Shown here piece by piece: positions 19,183 to 27,250 of a stretch of DNA of 64,000 bases. The notes beneath the pieces were generated by a model, which searched no databases, was not told the origin of the DNA, and was given only the letters and a program-made list of their open reading frames with translations. Made by a program: the position numbers and the translations under genes. Every line of letters starts with the position of its first letter. Position 1 is the first letter of the stretch. The stretch is taken from contig NZ_JAJEJR010000001.1 in NCBI RefSeq assembly GCF_021390595.1, positions 2,294,001-2,358,000 of the forward strand. Reading direction: 5' to 3'. This stretch comes from Paraburkholderia sp. HP33-1. Lineage in GTDB: Bacteria; Pseudomonadota; Gammaproteobacteria; Burkholderiales; Burkholderiaceae.

Positions 19183-21405
19183 ATGTCCGCCTCGTCCTCC
19201 CCGTCCACCGCGCGCCCCGCGTCGATCGCCGCGCTCTACGAAGCCGCCGCCCACTGGGCGCGCACCGACGGTCTCGTGTGGATCTATCTGTTCAAGGTGC
19301 TCGCCGCGTGCTTCCTCTCGCTCGGCATCGCGATGAAGCTCGATCTGCCGCAGCCGCGCACCGCGATGACCACCGTGTTCATCGTGATGCAGCCGCAAAG
19401 CGGTGCGGTGTTCGCGAAGAGCTTTTACCGGATCTGCGGCACGCTGGTCGGTCTCGTCGTGATGCTCGCGCTGATCGGCCTGTTCGCGCAGCAGCCGGAG
19501 CTGTTCATCATCTCGACCGCGATCTGGGTCGGCATCTGCACCGCGGGCGCCGCGCGCAATCGAAATTTCCGTTCGTACGGCTTCGTGCTGGCCGGCTATA
19601 CGGCCGCGCTGATCGGCATCCCGGCGGCGCAGCATCCGGACGGCGCGTTCCTGAGCGCGCTCACGCGGGTCGCGGAAATCGTGATCGGCATCATCTGCGC
19701 GGGCGCGGTCAGCGGCCTCGTGTTTCCGCAATTCGCCGGCCTGCAGATGCGCAGCACCGTGCGCGCGCGTTTCTCGGCCTTCGTCGAGTACGTGTCGGCG
19801 TCGCTTGCCGGACGCAACGATCGCGCGCAGATCGAGGCGACCAATGCGCGTTTCGTCGCCGACATCGTCGGCTTCGAGGCCGCGCGCAGCGTGGCCGTGT
19901 TCGAGGGTCCCGATACGCGAATGCGCGGCGGCCGTCTCGCGCGTCTGAACAGCGAGTTCATGACCGCGTCGACGCGCTTTCACGCACTGCATCAGCTGAT
20001 GAACCGTCTGCGCGAGAACGGCACGCACGGCGCGGCGATTGCGATCGCCGCGCTCGAACCGTACTTCAAGGAGATCGCGCCGCTGCTCGCGAAGTCGGGC
20101 GAGCCGGTGCTGAGCGCAGCCGACGCCGCGCACGCGGCCGCGCAGCTCGACGCGTACAAGACCGAGTTGCCGAGGCGCGTGCGCGCGACGCGCGGCGAAC
20201 TCGAAACGCACCCCGACGCGCCGCTGCTCGATTTCGACACGGCCGCGGAACTCCTGTACCGCTTCATCGATGACCTGCACGCGTATGCGGCGACCTACGC
20301 GTCGCTCGCGGTCGACACGCACGCGCGCGAGCGCTCGATCGAGCGCTACGAGCCGAAGACCAACGCGATCGCGGCCGGCGTCGCGGGCCTGCGCGCGGCC
20401 ATCGTGATGATGCTGCTCGGCGCGTTCTGGATCGCGACCGCCTGGCCGAGCGGCGCGACGGCGACGCTGGACGCGGCGGCCGTGTGCGCGCTCGCGTCGT
20501 CGTCGCCCGATCCGAAGCGCACCGCGTTCCAGATGGCTGGCGGCACGCTGCTCGCCACACTGATGGGCCTGATCGCGGTGTTCGGCGTGTATCCGCACAT
20601 CGACGGCTTCGCGATGCTGTGCGTCGCGCTCACGCCGTTCCTGCTGCTCGGCGTGTTCATGACCACGCGTCCGAAGCTGGCGGGCTACGGGATCGGCTAT
20701 TGCATCTTCTTCTGCTTTCTCGCCGGGCCCGACAACGTGATGCACTACGACCCGAGCGCGTTCATGAACGATGCGCTCGCACTGGTGCTGTCGATGCTGG
20801 TGTCGTCGATCGCGTTCGCGGTGCTGCTGCCGCCGTCGACGCCGTGGCTGCGTAACCGCCTGCTCGTCGATCTGCGCCGCCAGGTGGTGCTGGCCGCTCG
20901 CGCGGGTCTGGCGCGCGTGCGCTCGCGCTTCGAGAGCGGCGCACGAGACCTGATGTTCCAGATCAATTCGCTGGCGCCGAACGAACCCGAAACGAAGCGC
21001 GACACGCTGCGCTGGCTCTTTTCGGTGCTCGAAGTCGGCAACGCGGTGATCGACCTGCGCCGCGAAGTGGCGACGCTGCCCGACGCGCCGCGCTATCAGA
21101 AAACGGCAGCGTGGCGCGTCGCGCTGCGCGCGTTGTTCGGTGCACTCGCGGCGCTGTTCGAGCGGCCGCAGGAGCAGCACTTCGCGCGCGCTCTCGCGGC
21201 GACCGCCGACGCGATCGCCGAAGTGCAGCAGATGATGGCCGGCTTCACGCCAGCGCGCGAAGAACGCCACCAGCTGCAGCGCATCCTCAGTCAACTGCAT
21301 TTCATCCGTACCGCGCTGCTCGATCCGCAGTCGCCGCTCGCCTCGGCGATCGGCGCACGCGCGGGCGCGTCAGAAGAAGAAGAAGGAGTTCCTCATGCCG
21401 CGTGA
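19183..21405 (+). CDS. FUSC-family aromatic acid exporter (AaeB-like)
   Basis: A 740-residue inner-membrane protein with two clusters of hydrophobic helices (residues about 25-185 and 395-560) separated by a long soluble segment, as in AaeB of E. coli, which exports p-hydroxybenzoate and related acids. AVFAKSFYRICGTLVGL and MAGGTLLATLMGLIAVFG mark the two FUSC repeats. GAGGA lies five bases before the ATG at 19183, just after the channel gene's stop; a GTG at 19171 is an alternative. The DUF1656 start lies within its last codons. Confidence 0.9.
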   Translation: MSASSSPSTARPASIAALYEAAAHWARTDGLVWIYLFKVLAACFLSLGIAMKLDLPQPRTAMTTVFIVMQPQSGAVFAKSFYRICGTLVGLVVMLALIGLFAQQPELFIISTAIWVGICTAGAARNRNFRSYGFVLAGYTAALIGIPAAQHPDGAFLSALTRVAEIVIGIICAGAVSGLVFPQFAGLQMRSTVRARFSAFVEYVSASLAGRNDRAQIEATNARFVADIVGFEAARSVAVFEGPDTRMRGGRLARLNSEFMTASTRFHALHQLMNRLRENGTHGAAIAIAALEPYFKEIAPLLAKSGEPVLSAADAAHAAAQLDAYKTELPRRVRATRGELETHPDAPLLDFDTAAELLYRFIDDLHAYAATYASLAVDTHARERSIERYEPKTNAIAAGVAGLRAAIVMMLLGAFWIATAWPSGATATLDAAAVCALASSSPDPKRTAFQMAGGTLLATLMGLIAVFGVYPHIDGFAMLCVALTPFLLLGVFMTTRPKLAGYGIGYCIFFCFLAGPDNVMHYDPSAFMNDALALVLSMLVSSIAFAVLLPPSTPWLRNRLLVDLRRQVVLAARAGLARVRSRFESGARDLMFQINSLAPNEPETKRDTLRWLFSVLEVGNAVIDLRREVATLPDAPRYQKTAAWRVALRALFGALAALFERPQEQHFARALAATADAIAEVQQMMAGFTPAREERHQLQRILSQLHFIRTALLDPQSPLASAIGARAGASEEEEGVPHAA

Positions 21406-21595
21406 TATCGCCGTGCTCGATGCCTATGTGCCGGCCATTCTGCTGCTGTTCATCGCGGGCGCCGCGCTCACCTGGCTCATCGATCGCGTGATCGCCTATA
21501 CCGGCCTGTACCGCGTGGTGTGGCACCCCTCCCTGTTCCGGGCCAGCTTGCTCGTGTCTGTGTGCGGCCTTCTCGGCCTCGCCGTTTATCGTTGA
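21395..21595 (+). CDS. DUF1656 small membrane protein (AaeX-like)
   Basis: A 66-residue protein with two transmembrane helices (VPAILLLFIAGAALTWLI and SLLVSVCGLLGLAVY). DUF1656 proteins are regularly encoded between FUSC exporters and HlyD adaptors; the E. coli relative is AaeX. The ATG lies inside the 3' end of the FUSC gene (11-bp overlap), preceded by GAAGGAG, indicating coupled translation. Confidence 0.88.
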   Translation: MPRDIAVLDAYVPAILLLFIAGAALTWLIDRVIAYTGLYRVVWHPSLFRASLLVSVCGLLGLAVYR

Positions 21596-21608
21596 TCAGA
21601 GTCGAAAC

Positions 21609-22514
21609 ATGACCATCCGAAATCTTGTGGGCTTCGTCGCGACAGCCGTCATTTTCATCGTCGCGATCCTGATTGGCCGTGTGCTGTGGGTCCATTACAT
21701 GGACGAGCCGTGGACCCGCGACGGCCGCGTGCGCGCCGAGATCGTCAACGTCGCGCCGGACGTGTCGGGCGCGATCGTCGATCTGCCGGTCAAGGACAAC
21801 CAGTTCGTGAAGAAGGGCGACCTGCTGATGCAGATCGATCCGTCGCACTACCAGATCGCGGTCGAACAGGCGCAGGCAGCGGTTGCCGCGCGCAAGGCCG
21901 AATTGCAGATGAAGCGCGACGACGCGCAACGGCGTGCCGATATGGATTCGCAAGTGGTGTCGAAGGAAAGCCGCGATAACGCGACGCATACCGCGTCCGC
22001 CGCCGATGCCGCCTATCAGCAGGCGCTCGCCGCGCTCGACGCCGCGAAGCTGAATCTCGAGCGCACGCGCGTCGTGTCGCCGGTCGACGGCTACGTCACG
22101 AACCTCTCGGTGTTCAGCGGCGACTACGCGACCGCCGGCGCCGCGAAGCTCGCGATCGTCGACAGCCACTCGTTCTGGGTGTACGGCTACTTCGAGGAAA
22201 CCAAGCTGCCGCACGTGCGCGTCGGCGATCAGGCCGAAGTGCGGCTGATGAGCGGCGGCACGCTGCAGGGCCATGTGGAGAGCATCTCGCGCGGCATCTA
22301 CGACCGCGACAATCCACAAAGCCACGAGCTGCTTGCGGACGTGAATCCGACCTTCAACTGGGTGCGCCTCGCGCAGCGCGTGCCGGTGCGCGTGAAGATC
22401 GACTCGGTGCCCGCCGACGTGATGCTGGCTGCGGGCACGACCTGCACGGTGGTCGTGCGGCCGGGGTCAGGTTCCGCGACGGCGTTGGTGCCTGGGTCGA
22501 ACAAGGCGAGCTGA
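21609..22514 (+). CDS. HlyD-family periplasmic adaptor (AaeA-like)
   Basis: A 301-residue membrane-fusion protein. It has one N-terminal helix (LVGFVATAVIFIVAILIG), then the biotinyl-lipoyl-like halves (VAPDVSGAIVDLPVKDNQFV and RVVSPVDGYVTNLSVFSGD) around an alpha-helical hairpin. It should bridge the FUSC exporter and the NodT channel. Gene order and the 13-bp gap place it last in the operon. The segment 22100-22212 has a diverged partial copy at 25005-25117, on the other side of the island that follows. Confidence 0.92.
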   Translation: MTIRNLVGFVATAVIFIVAILIGRVLWVHYMDEPWTRDGRVRAEIVNVAPDVSGAIVDLPVKDNQFVKKGDLLMQIDPSHYQIAVEQAQAAVAARKAELQMKRDDAQRRADMDSQVVSKESRDNATHTASAADAAYQQALAALDAAKLNLERTRVVSPVDGYVTNLSVFSGDYATAGAAKLAIVDSHSFWVYGYFEETKLPHVRVGDQAEVRLMSGGTLQGHVESISRGIYDRDNPQSHELLADVNPTFNWVRLAQRVPVRVKIDSVPADVMLAAGTTCTVVVRPGSGSATALVPGSNKAS

Positions 22515-22538
22515 CGTTCGCCTCGCGCGGCGTCCTAT

Positions 22539-22644
22539 AGCCTGAACTGCCCCACCATCGCCTTCAGCCCGCGCGCCTGATCGTCGAGCGAGCGGGCCGC
22601 GGCGGTGGCCTCCTCCACCAGCGCGGCGTTCTGCTGCGTGCCCG
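22539..22644 (-). pseudogene. Detached 3' end of the chemoreceptor gene (left repeat copy)
   Basis: These 106 bp are identical, without a mismatch, to 25176-25281, the last part of the chemoreceptor gene at 25172-26776. They encode its C-terminal residues up to the stop but have no 5' part, so this is a non-functional fragment. Together with the hlyD remnant on the far side it shows that the segment between was inserted at the hlyD-chemoreceptor junction. Confidence 0.9.
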
Positions 22645-22779
22645 GAGCCGAGCCGCCTTTTCGTGTGCGGGGCGGTTTAAAAAATCGTACTCCTCGCTAG
22701 CGTGAAGCGCTCGCCAAACAGGATGGCAAACTGGTTCATCGCGGACGTTCAGTGGAAGGTCGCCCTTTCGGTCTCTGCG
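22645..22779. other. Unassigned left flank of the island
   Basis: This 135-bp stretch runs from the end of the chemoreceptor fragment to the stop of the ankyrin gene. It has a GC-rich inverted repeat followed by TTTAAAAAA near 22660-22686. No convincing coding frame or insertion-sequence end was recognised. Confidence 0.4.
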
Positions 22780-23595
22780 TCAACGCAGCGGAAGCTTGCT
22801 GTCATCGAGCCGTCGCGGAGGATTGGCTCCCCAACGTGCTTTTATCTGTTCCGGAGTCTCCGGAGGCCATTTCACGCCCATCTTGATGATGCGATCCCGG
22901 ATTTCGACCAGTTTGACACCTAATTCAGAGGTAGAGCCTACATGTTCTATTTGCGATTCCAGTTGACTTGGGAATGAAATTCCATTGATGTTGTAAGTGT
23001 TGGGGTTGGCTCCGTGATCGAGGAGGTAATTGACTGCCCCGGTGTCATAGCCAGTTAGCGCTTCGTAGAGAGATGTGTTGCGCAATGAATCGCGCCGGTT
23101 CACATCCGCGCCACGCTCCACCAGCAGCCTGAGCGAGCCCAATTTACGATCGCTTGCAACATCAAAAATGATCGGGGTATCTTCTGAAATCAAATTAGGA
23201 TCAACCCCTCCGTCCAGCATCGCACGCAGGAATTCCGGGTGCGAACTGTTGAGCACGACCCCGAGCGGATCACCAAAATTCGGCACTTCCTGCAAGGGAT
23301 CGGCCCCGGCCCTCACCACCTCCGACGCAATCGCAAGCCGATGCGGGTCGCGCTGCAACGCCTCCTGAAACGCAAAAAACAGCATCGTCATGTTCTGGCG
23401 CCCGGGCGTGTTCAGGTCCGTCTTCGGTGCCAGTCGCCGGACCTCCTCCATGTCACCTCGCGCGATGGCCTGCGCCAGTTCGAGCTGCGGGCCGCTAAAG
23501 AAATCAGTGGCGGGAAATTTTTTCATTGCATGAACCACAGGGGATAGCGCCAGTAACAGCACCGGCACGATAAGAATTCGGCTGAGTGTCTTCAT
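22780..23595 (-). CDS. Exported ankyrin-repeat protein, probable immunity protein
   Basis: A 271-residue protein with an N-terminal signal peptide (residues 1-23, ending SPVVHA, no lipobox) and about four ankyrin-like repeats (LAQAIARGDMEEVRRL, DPLGVVLNSSHPEFLRAML, GSLRLLVERGADVNRRD, TGAVNYLLDHGANPNTYN). Periplasmic ankyrin proteins encoded beside type VI lipase effectors commonly serve as immunity proteins. Here the gene lies 14 bp downstream of a lipase gene on the same strand, fitting that role. Base composition is visibly lower in GC than the flanking genes. Function is inferred from context; binding to the lipase is untested. Confidence 0.75.
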   Translation of the reverse strand: MKTLSRILIVPVLLLALSPVVHAMKKFPATDFFSGPQLELAQAIARGDMEEVRRLAPKTDLNTPGRQNMTMLFFAFQEALQRDPHRLAIASEVVRAGADPLQEVPNFGDPLGVVLNSSHPEFLRAMLDGGVDPNLISEDTPIIFDVASDRKLGSLRLLVERGADVNRRDSLRNTSLYEALTGYDTGAVNYLLDHGANPNTYNINGISFPSQLESQIEHVGSTSELGVKLVEIRDRIIKMGVKWPPETPEQIKARWGANPPRRLDDSKLPLR

Positions 23596-23609
23596 CGCCT
23601 TCAGCCCCG

Positions 23610-24890
23610 TTATGACAGTGTTTCAAGTACGGAGATGTCCTCCGCCTTCTGCTGCTCGATGCCGTCTATTGCCTGCCTGATGGAGTGCCGCGACACGGGC
23701 GAGCCACTGCCGGGCAGGGCGTACGGAGTACCGGCTGCATCGGGCAGGGGCGTCCACGTCTGTGCCACGGTCAGAATGTCGCCGTTCACATGGTACGCAT
23801 TGATGTTCGATGGCGTGACCTGGCCGCCGTAGTGTACGACCGTCCTCGGGTGCAGACCCGCAGCATTGAAGCTCCAGCAGTCCTTGCCGCTGGCGACGGA
23901 TGCAGCCGCACACAGGCCGCCGCCTAGCGAGTGACCTGTTATCTCGATAGGTTCTGTAATCTTAAGTAGCTTAGTGCCACTCCGTACTGCTCGTCTGTAG
24001 TATTCCGATTCGATATTCATGCTCTGCCTAACATTATTCGACCAGTCGGCCAGACTCGTCATTTCGGTTCCCTTGAACGCAAGGGTCGGCTTCATATCGT
24101 TGCCGAAGACCGCCGCATCCGGTTCATATACCTGCGCTCCAAAATTGGAATCCTTGATGTTCAGGTCTTTCCGCTTCAAGCCATACAGATCCAAAAATTC
24201 CGTACTCCCGCTGCGGTTCGTCCACCCTTCGGGCACCGGCTTTGACGGCTCGTAGACATGATCGGAGAGTCTGGCCTTCTCCACCGCGATATTGTTGCGT
24301 GCGAGCCGTTCAGCCGCTGCCCGCACGCGCCCTGACATGGTCGCATTGCCCGCCGCAATCAGCGCCTTGCGCGTCTGCCACCGCTGGGCCTTGGTCAGCA
24401 CCTGTGGTATCTCGATGCTCGGCGGTGTCGCCCTCGCTGCGCGCGCAGCGGCTAACTGGGCTTGCCAGGTGGCCGGATCGTACTGGGCGGACCTCGCGAG
24501 ATTCCTCAACGGCGTACTGCTGTAGGGTGACGGAAACAGGCTATCGCGCGGGCCTTTAATGACGAGCAGTTTGCCCCGGCGAACCTCTTCGAGAAGCGCG
24601 ACGATGACCCACCAGCCATCGGTGTCAGGGTTCCGGTTTCGCACGTTGTGAAAAAACAACCAGCTCTGGCCAATGAGCTTCCTGATCAGTTTCCCGTCCT
24701 TCTCCCATTGCCTGCGATTCAGGTCGGCAATACCGAGAAATTCGCGGGTTTCTGCCCTGGCTTTCCCGAGGTCTGCGGCCTTCCCGAGGCACGCCTTGTA
24801 GTGCGATTCGTTACAGATGACATAACGGGCACCCGGTGGCCTCTGGCAGAACAGCTCCGCCGAGAACATCTCAAATACAGACAGGGACAT
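23610..24890 (-). CDS. Lipase-domain protein, probable type VI phospholipase effector
   Basis: A 426-residue protein. The C-terminal half is a class-3-type alpha/beta-hydrolase: AVFGNDMKPTLAFKGTEM leads to the nucleophile motif GHSLGGG (Ser321). Asp in HVNGDIL and His in VSRHSIRQ complete a possible triad. There is no signal peptide. The roughly 230-residue N-terminal part is helical and family-specific. This layout, with an exported ankyrin partner, matches antibacterial phospholipase effectors of the type VI secretion system. No VgrG, PAAR or secretion-apparatus gene is in the window, so it would be an orphan pair. An ordinary intracellular lipase cannot be fully excluded. Confidence 0.75.
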   Translation of the reverse strand: MSLSVFEMFSAELFCQRPPGARYVICNESHYKACLGKAADLGKARAETREFLGIADLNRRQWEKDGKLIRKLIGQSWLFFHNVRNRNPDTDGWWVIVALLEEVRRGKLLVIKGPRDSLFPSPYSSTPLRNLARSAQYDPATWQAQLAAARAARATPPSIEIPQVLTKAQRWQTRKALIAAGNATMSGRVRAAAERLARNNIAVEKARLSDHVYEPSKPVPEGWTNRSGSTEFLDLYGLKRKDLNIKDSNFGAQVYEPDAAVFGNDMKPTLAFKGTEMTSLADWSNNVRQSMNIESEYYRRAVRSGTKLLKITEPIEITGHSLGGGLCAAASVASGKDCWSFNAAGLHPRTVVHYGGQVTPSNINAYHVNGDILTVAQTWTPLPDAAGTPYALPGSGSPVSRHSIRQAIDGIEQQKAEDISVLETLS

Positions 24891-25004
24891 AGGCGTGTCG
24901 ACGGTTTATCTGAAGTCGCTGCCGGGGTTGACAGCAGTCCGATGATTACCGTGCGACAGACATTCGTACATGGGCGACGGCCCAAAATCTCCGCGGCTTT
25001 CGAT
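24891..25004. other. Unassigned right flank of the island
   Basis: A 114-bp stretch upstream of the lipase gene. On the minus strand one frame is open from the hlyD junction to a TAA at 24906-24908, ending about 15 bp before the lipase ATG, which could be the 3' end of a lost upstream gene. The roughly 32 residues are too few to identify. Confidence 0.35.
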
Positions 25005-25171
25005 GAACCTCTCGATGTGCCACGGCGACTATGCGAGCGCCGGCGCCGCGAAGCTCGCGATCGTCGATAGTCACTCGTTCTGGGTATATGGCTGCTTCGA
25101 GGAAACCAAGCGGCCGTGCCGGCGTCCGGGTCGAACAACAACGCTAGCCGAGGCTCGCCTCGCGCTGCGTT
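25005..25171 (+). pseudogene. hlyD 3' remnant (right repeat copy)
   Basis: Positions 25005-25117 align without gaps to 22100-22212 of the intact hlyD gene with 12 differences (about 89% identity). Several differences are synonymous third positions. The alignment then jumps to the end of hlyD (the GGGTCGAACAA stretch) with about 270 bp missing, and runs into the chemoreceptor stop. It is a broken, internally deleted copy of the adaptor gene end. Confidence 0.85.
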
Positions 25172-26776
25172 CTAAAGCCTGAACTGCCCCACCATCGCCT
25201 TCAGCCCGCGCGCCTGATCGTCGAGCGAGCGGGCCGCGGCGGTGGCCTCCTCCACCAGCGCGGCGTTCTGCTGCGTGCCCGCGTCCATCTGCGTGACCGC
25301 GAGATTGATCGCCTCGAGACCGGCGCTCTGCTCGGACGACGCCGCCGAAATCTCGCCCATGATGTCGGTCACGCGCTTCACGGCCTTCACGACTTCGTCC
25401 ATCGTCTGACCGGCATCCGCGGCGAGCGTCGAGCCGTTGCTCACGCGCTCGACCGAGGTCTGGATCAAGCCCTTGATCTCCTTCGCGGCCGCCGCGCTGC
25501 GCTGCGCGAGATTGCGCACTTCCGCCGCGACCACCGAAAAGCCGCGCCCCTCCTCGCCCGCGCGCGCCGCCTCGACGGCCGCGTTCAACGCGAGGATGTT
25601 GGTCTGGAACGCAATCCCCTCGATCACACCGATGATGTCGCCGATGCTGCGCGCGCTGTCGTTGATGTCATTCATCGTCGCGACCACCCGACTCACGACC
25701 GCGCCACCCTGCTCGGCGATCTCCGACGCGTTGTTGGCAAGCGTGCTCGCCTGCTTCGCGTTGTCGGCGTTCTGACGCACCGTCGAGGTCAGCTGCTCCA
25801 TGCTGCTCGCGGTGCGCTCGAGGGCGAGCGCCTGTTGCTCGGTGCGCTGCGAGAGGTCCAGGTTGCCCATCGAAATCTGCCCAGACGCGGTCGCGATCGC
25901 ATCGGCGCTCGACGCGATGTCGGCAACTGTCGTCGCGAGCCCGCTTTGCATGTCGGACAGCGCGAATAGCATGCTCGAACGGTCCTTGCCGCCGAGCGCG
26001 ATGCGGTTCGACAGATCGCCCGCGGCGATGCGGCGCGCGATCTCCTTCGCGTACATGGGCTCGCCGCCGAGCTGCATGGTGAGCCGCCGCACGACCCACG
26101 CGGCGATGCCGAACGCGAGTGCGATCAGCGCGAGCGTCATCACCGCGATCATCACGAACGACGAGTGGTAGATGAAGCCGGACGCGTCGATGGTCGCCTT
26201 CGCGGCAGTGCCGCGCTGCGCGACGAGTTGGTCGACGAGCTTTTCGAGCTTGCCGGTTTCGACGAACAGCGACACGTCCTGGGTGCCGACCTGCCAGTTC
26301 ATCTGCGACAGATCGAGCGGCTGCGCCTTCACGAGCGTGACGAAGTCGCGCAAATGGGCGCTCCATGTCGCCACGGCCGCGGCGAACGCCTTCTGCTCGC
26401 CGACCGCCTTCGCGTCCGACGTATCGACGTACTGCTGCAGCGTACGCAGTCGCTCGTCAAGACCGGCGAGGCCGCGCTCGATGTCGGCGCCCAGTTCGTC
26501 GCGCTCCTTCGCGGTGGTCGCGGTCAGCAGCATTTTTTGCGCGCGGCTCGCGCGCAGCATGTGGCCGCGCGCCTCCTCGGCGGCGCGGCTTGCGACGTGG
26601 CCCTGGTCGAAGATCGATTGCGCGGACGCGTTCAGGCGGCCGATCTGCAGCAGCGAAAACACGCCGATCAGCAGCGTACCGGCGAGCAGAACCGCGAAGG
26701 CGATGCGCAGTGTTGCCTTGACCGACAGGCCGTTGAGTTTCGTTGCCGCTGTGCTGTGTGCCACTGCTTTCATCAT
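25172..26776 (-). CDS. Methyl-accepting chemotaxis protein
   Basis: A 534-residue chemoreceptor. It has transmembrane helix 1 (LRIAFAVLLAGTLLIGVFSL), a periplasmic four-helix-bundle sensor domain, transmembrane helix 2 (FVMIAVMTLALIALAFGIAA), HAMP, and the conserved signalling hairpin (IAFQTNILALNAAVEAARAG, then RGFSVVAAEVRNLAQRSA). There is no C-terminal CheR-docking pentapeptide. The ligand is unknown. Two adjacent ATGs (26776, 26773) are candidate starts; the longer open frame upstream is low-complexity and not family-like. Its last 106 bp are duplicated at 22539-22644. Confidence 0.92.
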   Translation of the reverse strand: MMKAVAHSTAATKLNGLSVKATLRIAFAVLLAGTLLIGVFSLLQIGRLNASAQSIFDQGHVASRAAEEARGHMLRASRAQKMLLTATTAKERDELGADIERGLAGLDERLRTLQQYVDTSDAKAVGEQKAFAAAVATWSAHLRDFVTLVKAQPLDLSQMNWQVGTQDVSLFVETGKLEKLVDQLVAQRGTAAKATIDASGFIYHSSFVMIAVMTLALIALAFGIAAWVVRRLTMQLGGEPMYAKEIARRIAAGDLSNRIALGGKDRSSMLFALSDMQSGLATTVADIASSADAIATASGQISMGNLDLSQRTEQQALALERTASSMEQLTSTVRQNADNAKQASTLANNASEIAEQGGAVVSRVVATMNDINDSARSIGDIIGVIEGIAFQTNILALNAAVEAARAGEEGRGFSVVAAEVRNLAQRSAAAAKEIKGLIQTSVERVSNGSTLAADAGQTMDEVVKAVKRVTDIMGEISAASSEQSAGLEAINLAVTQMDAGTQQNAALVEEATAAARSLDDQARGLKAMVGQFRL

Positions 26777-27250
26777 CCCCGCCAAACGTGTCGACGCGCC
26801 GGAAAGGTCGGTTCCGGCAACACCACTTGTCTTTCCGGGTCTACGGCAGCCCGCTCCGCGATCTTGAATCTCGCCAGAGCAGGCGGCGGCGGGTCGTGCG
26901 CCGCCTGCCGTTCCCGGTCCCATATTCGACGCGCCGCTTCCTGAGCTCGCGCAATCGCGAACGCTTTATACCGAAGACAAAAAACCGCCAAAAGCCTCGA
27001 CAGGTCGGAACAGACGATTCGCCTTTCATCGCCGAAAGCGAAGCCATCCGTCCCCATGTCCGATTCGCGACAAAACTTGTCCTTACAATTCAGTCCGGCC
27101 ACATTAAACTTCGGCTCAATGTTCAAAACGCCGGTTGTCGCGACGAAACGCCGCGGAGCTTCGCGAAACGCCCCTACGAAGCGCGCTGCCCGCACTGGCT
27201 CAGTGCCGAATTTTCCTCTCACCGTTTGCGTGATCTTTTTCTTCTAGCGT
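26777..27250. other. Intergenic region between chemoreceptor and MFS genes
   Basis: These 474 bp separate two divergent genes. The central part (about 26950-27130) is AT-richer than the surroundings, as expected of promoters. No credible coding frame or clear sigma-28 promoter for the chemoreceptor was recognised. Confidence 0.5.

Noticed and set aside
18901..21300. A 799-codon open frame antisense to the FUSC exporter gene
   Set aside because: It is rich in Arg, His and Gln, as expected from the complement of a GC-rich gene, and matches no domain; the sense frame has clear FUSC features.
22660..22779. Possible insertion-sequence remnant left of the ankyrin gene
   Set aside because: No transposase motif, no terminal repeat and no target duplication could be recognised.
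24906..25004. Possible 3' end of a vgrG or other secretion gene upstream of the lipase
   Set aside because: Only about 32 residues remain before the stop and they do not resemble any VgrG, PAAR or adaptor tail I know.
26777..27100. Sigma-28 (flagellar) promoter for the chemoreceptor gene
   Set aside because: Only weak partial matches to the -35 and -10 elements with poor spacing were seen.
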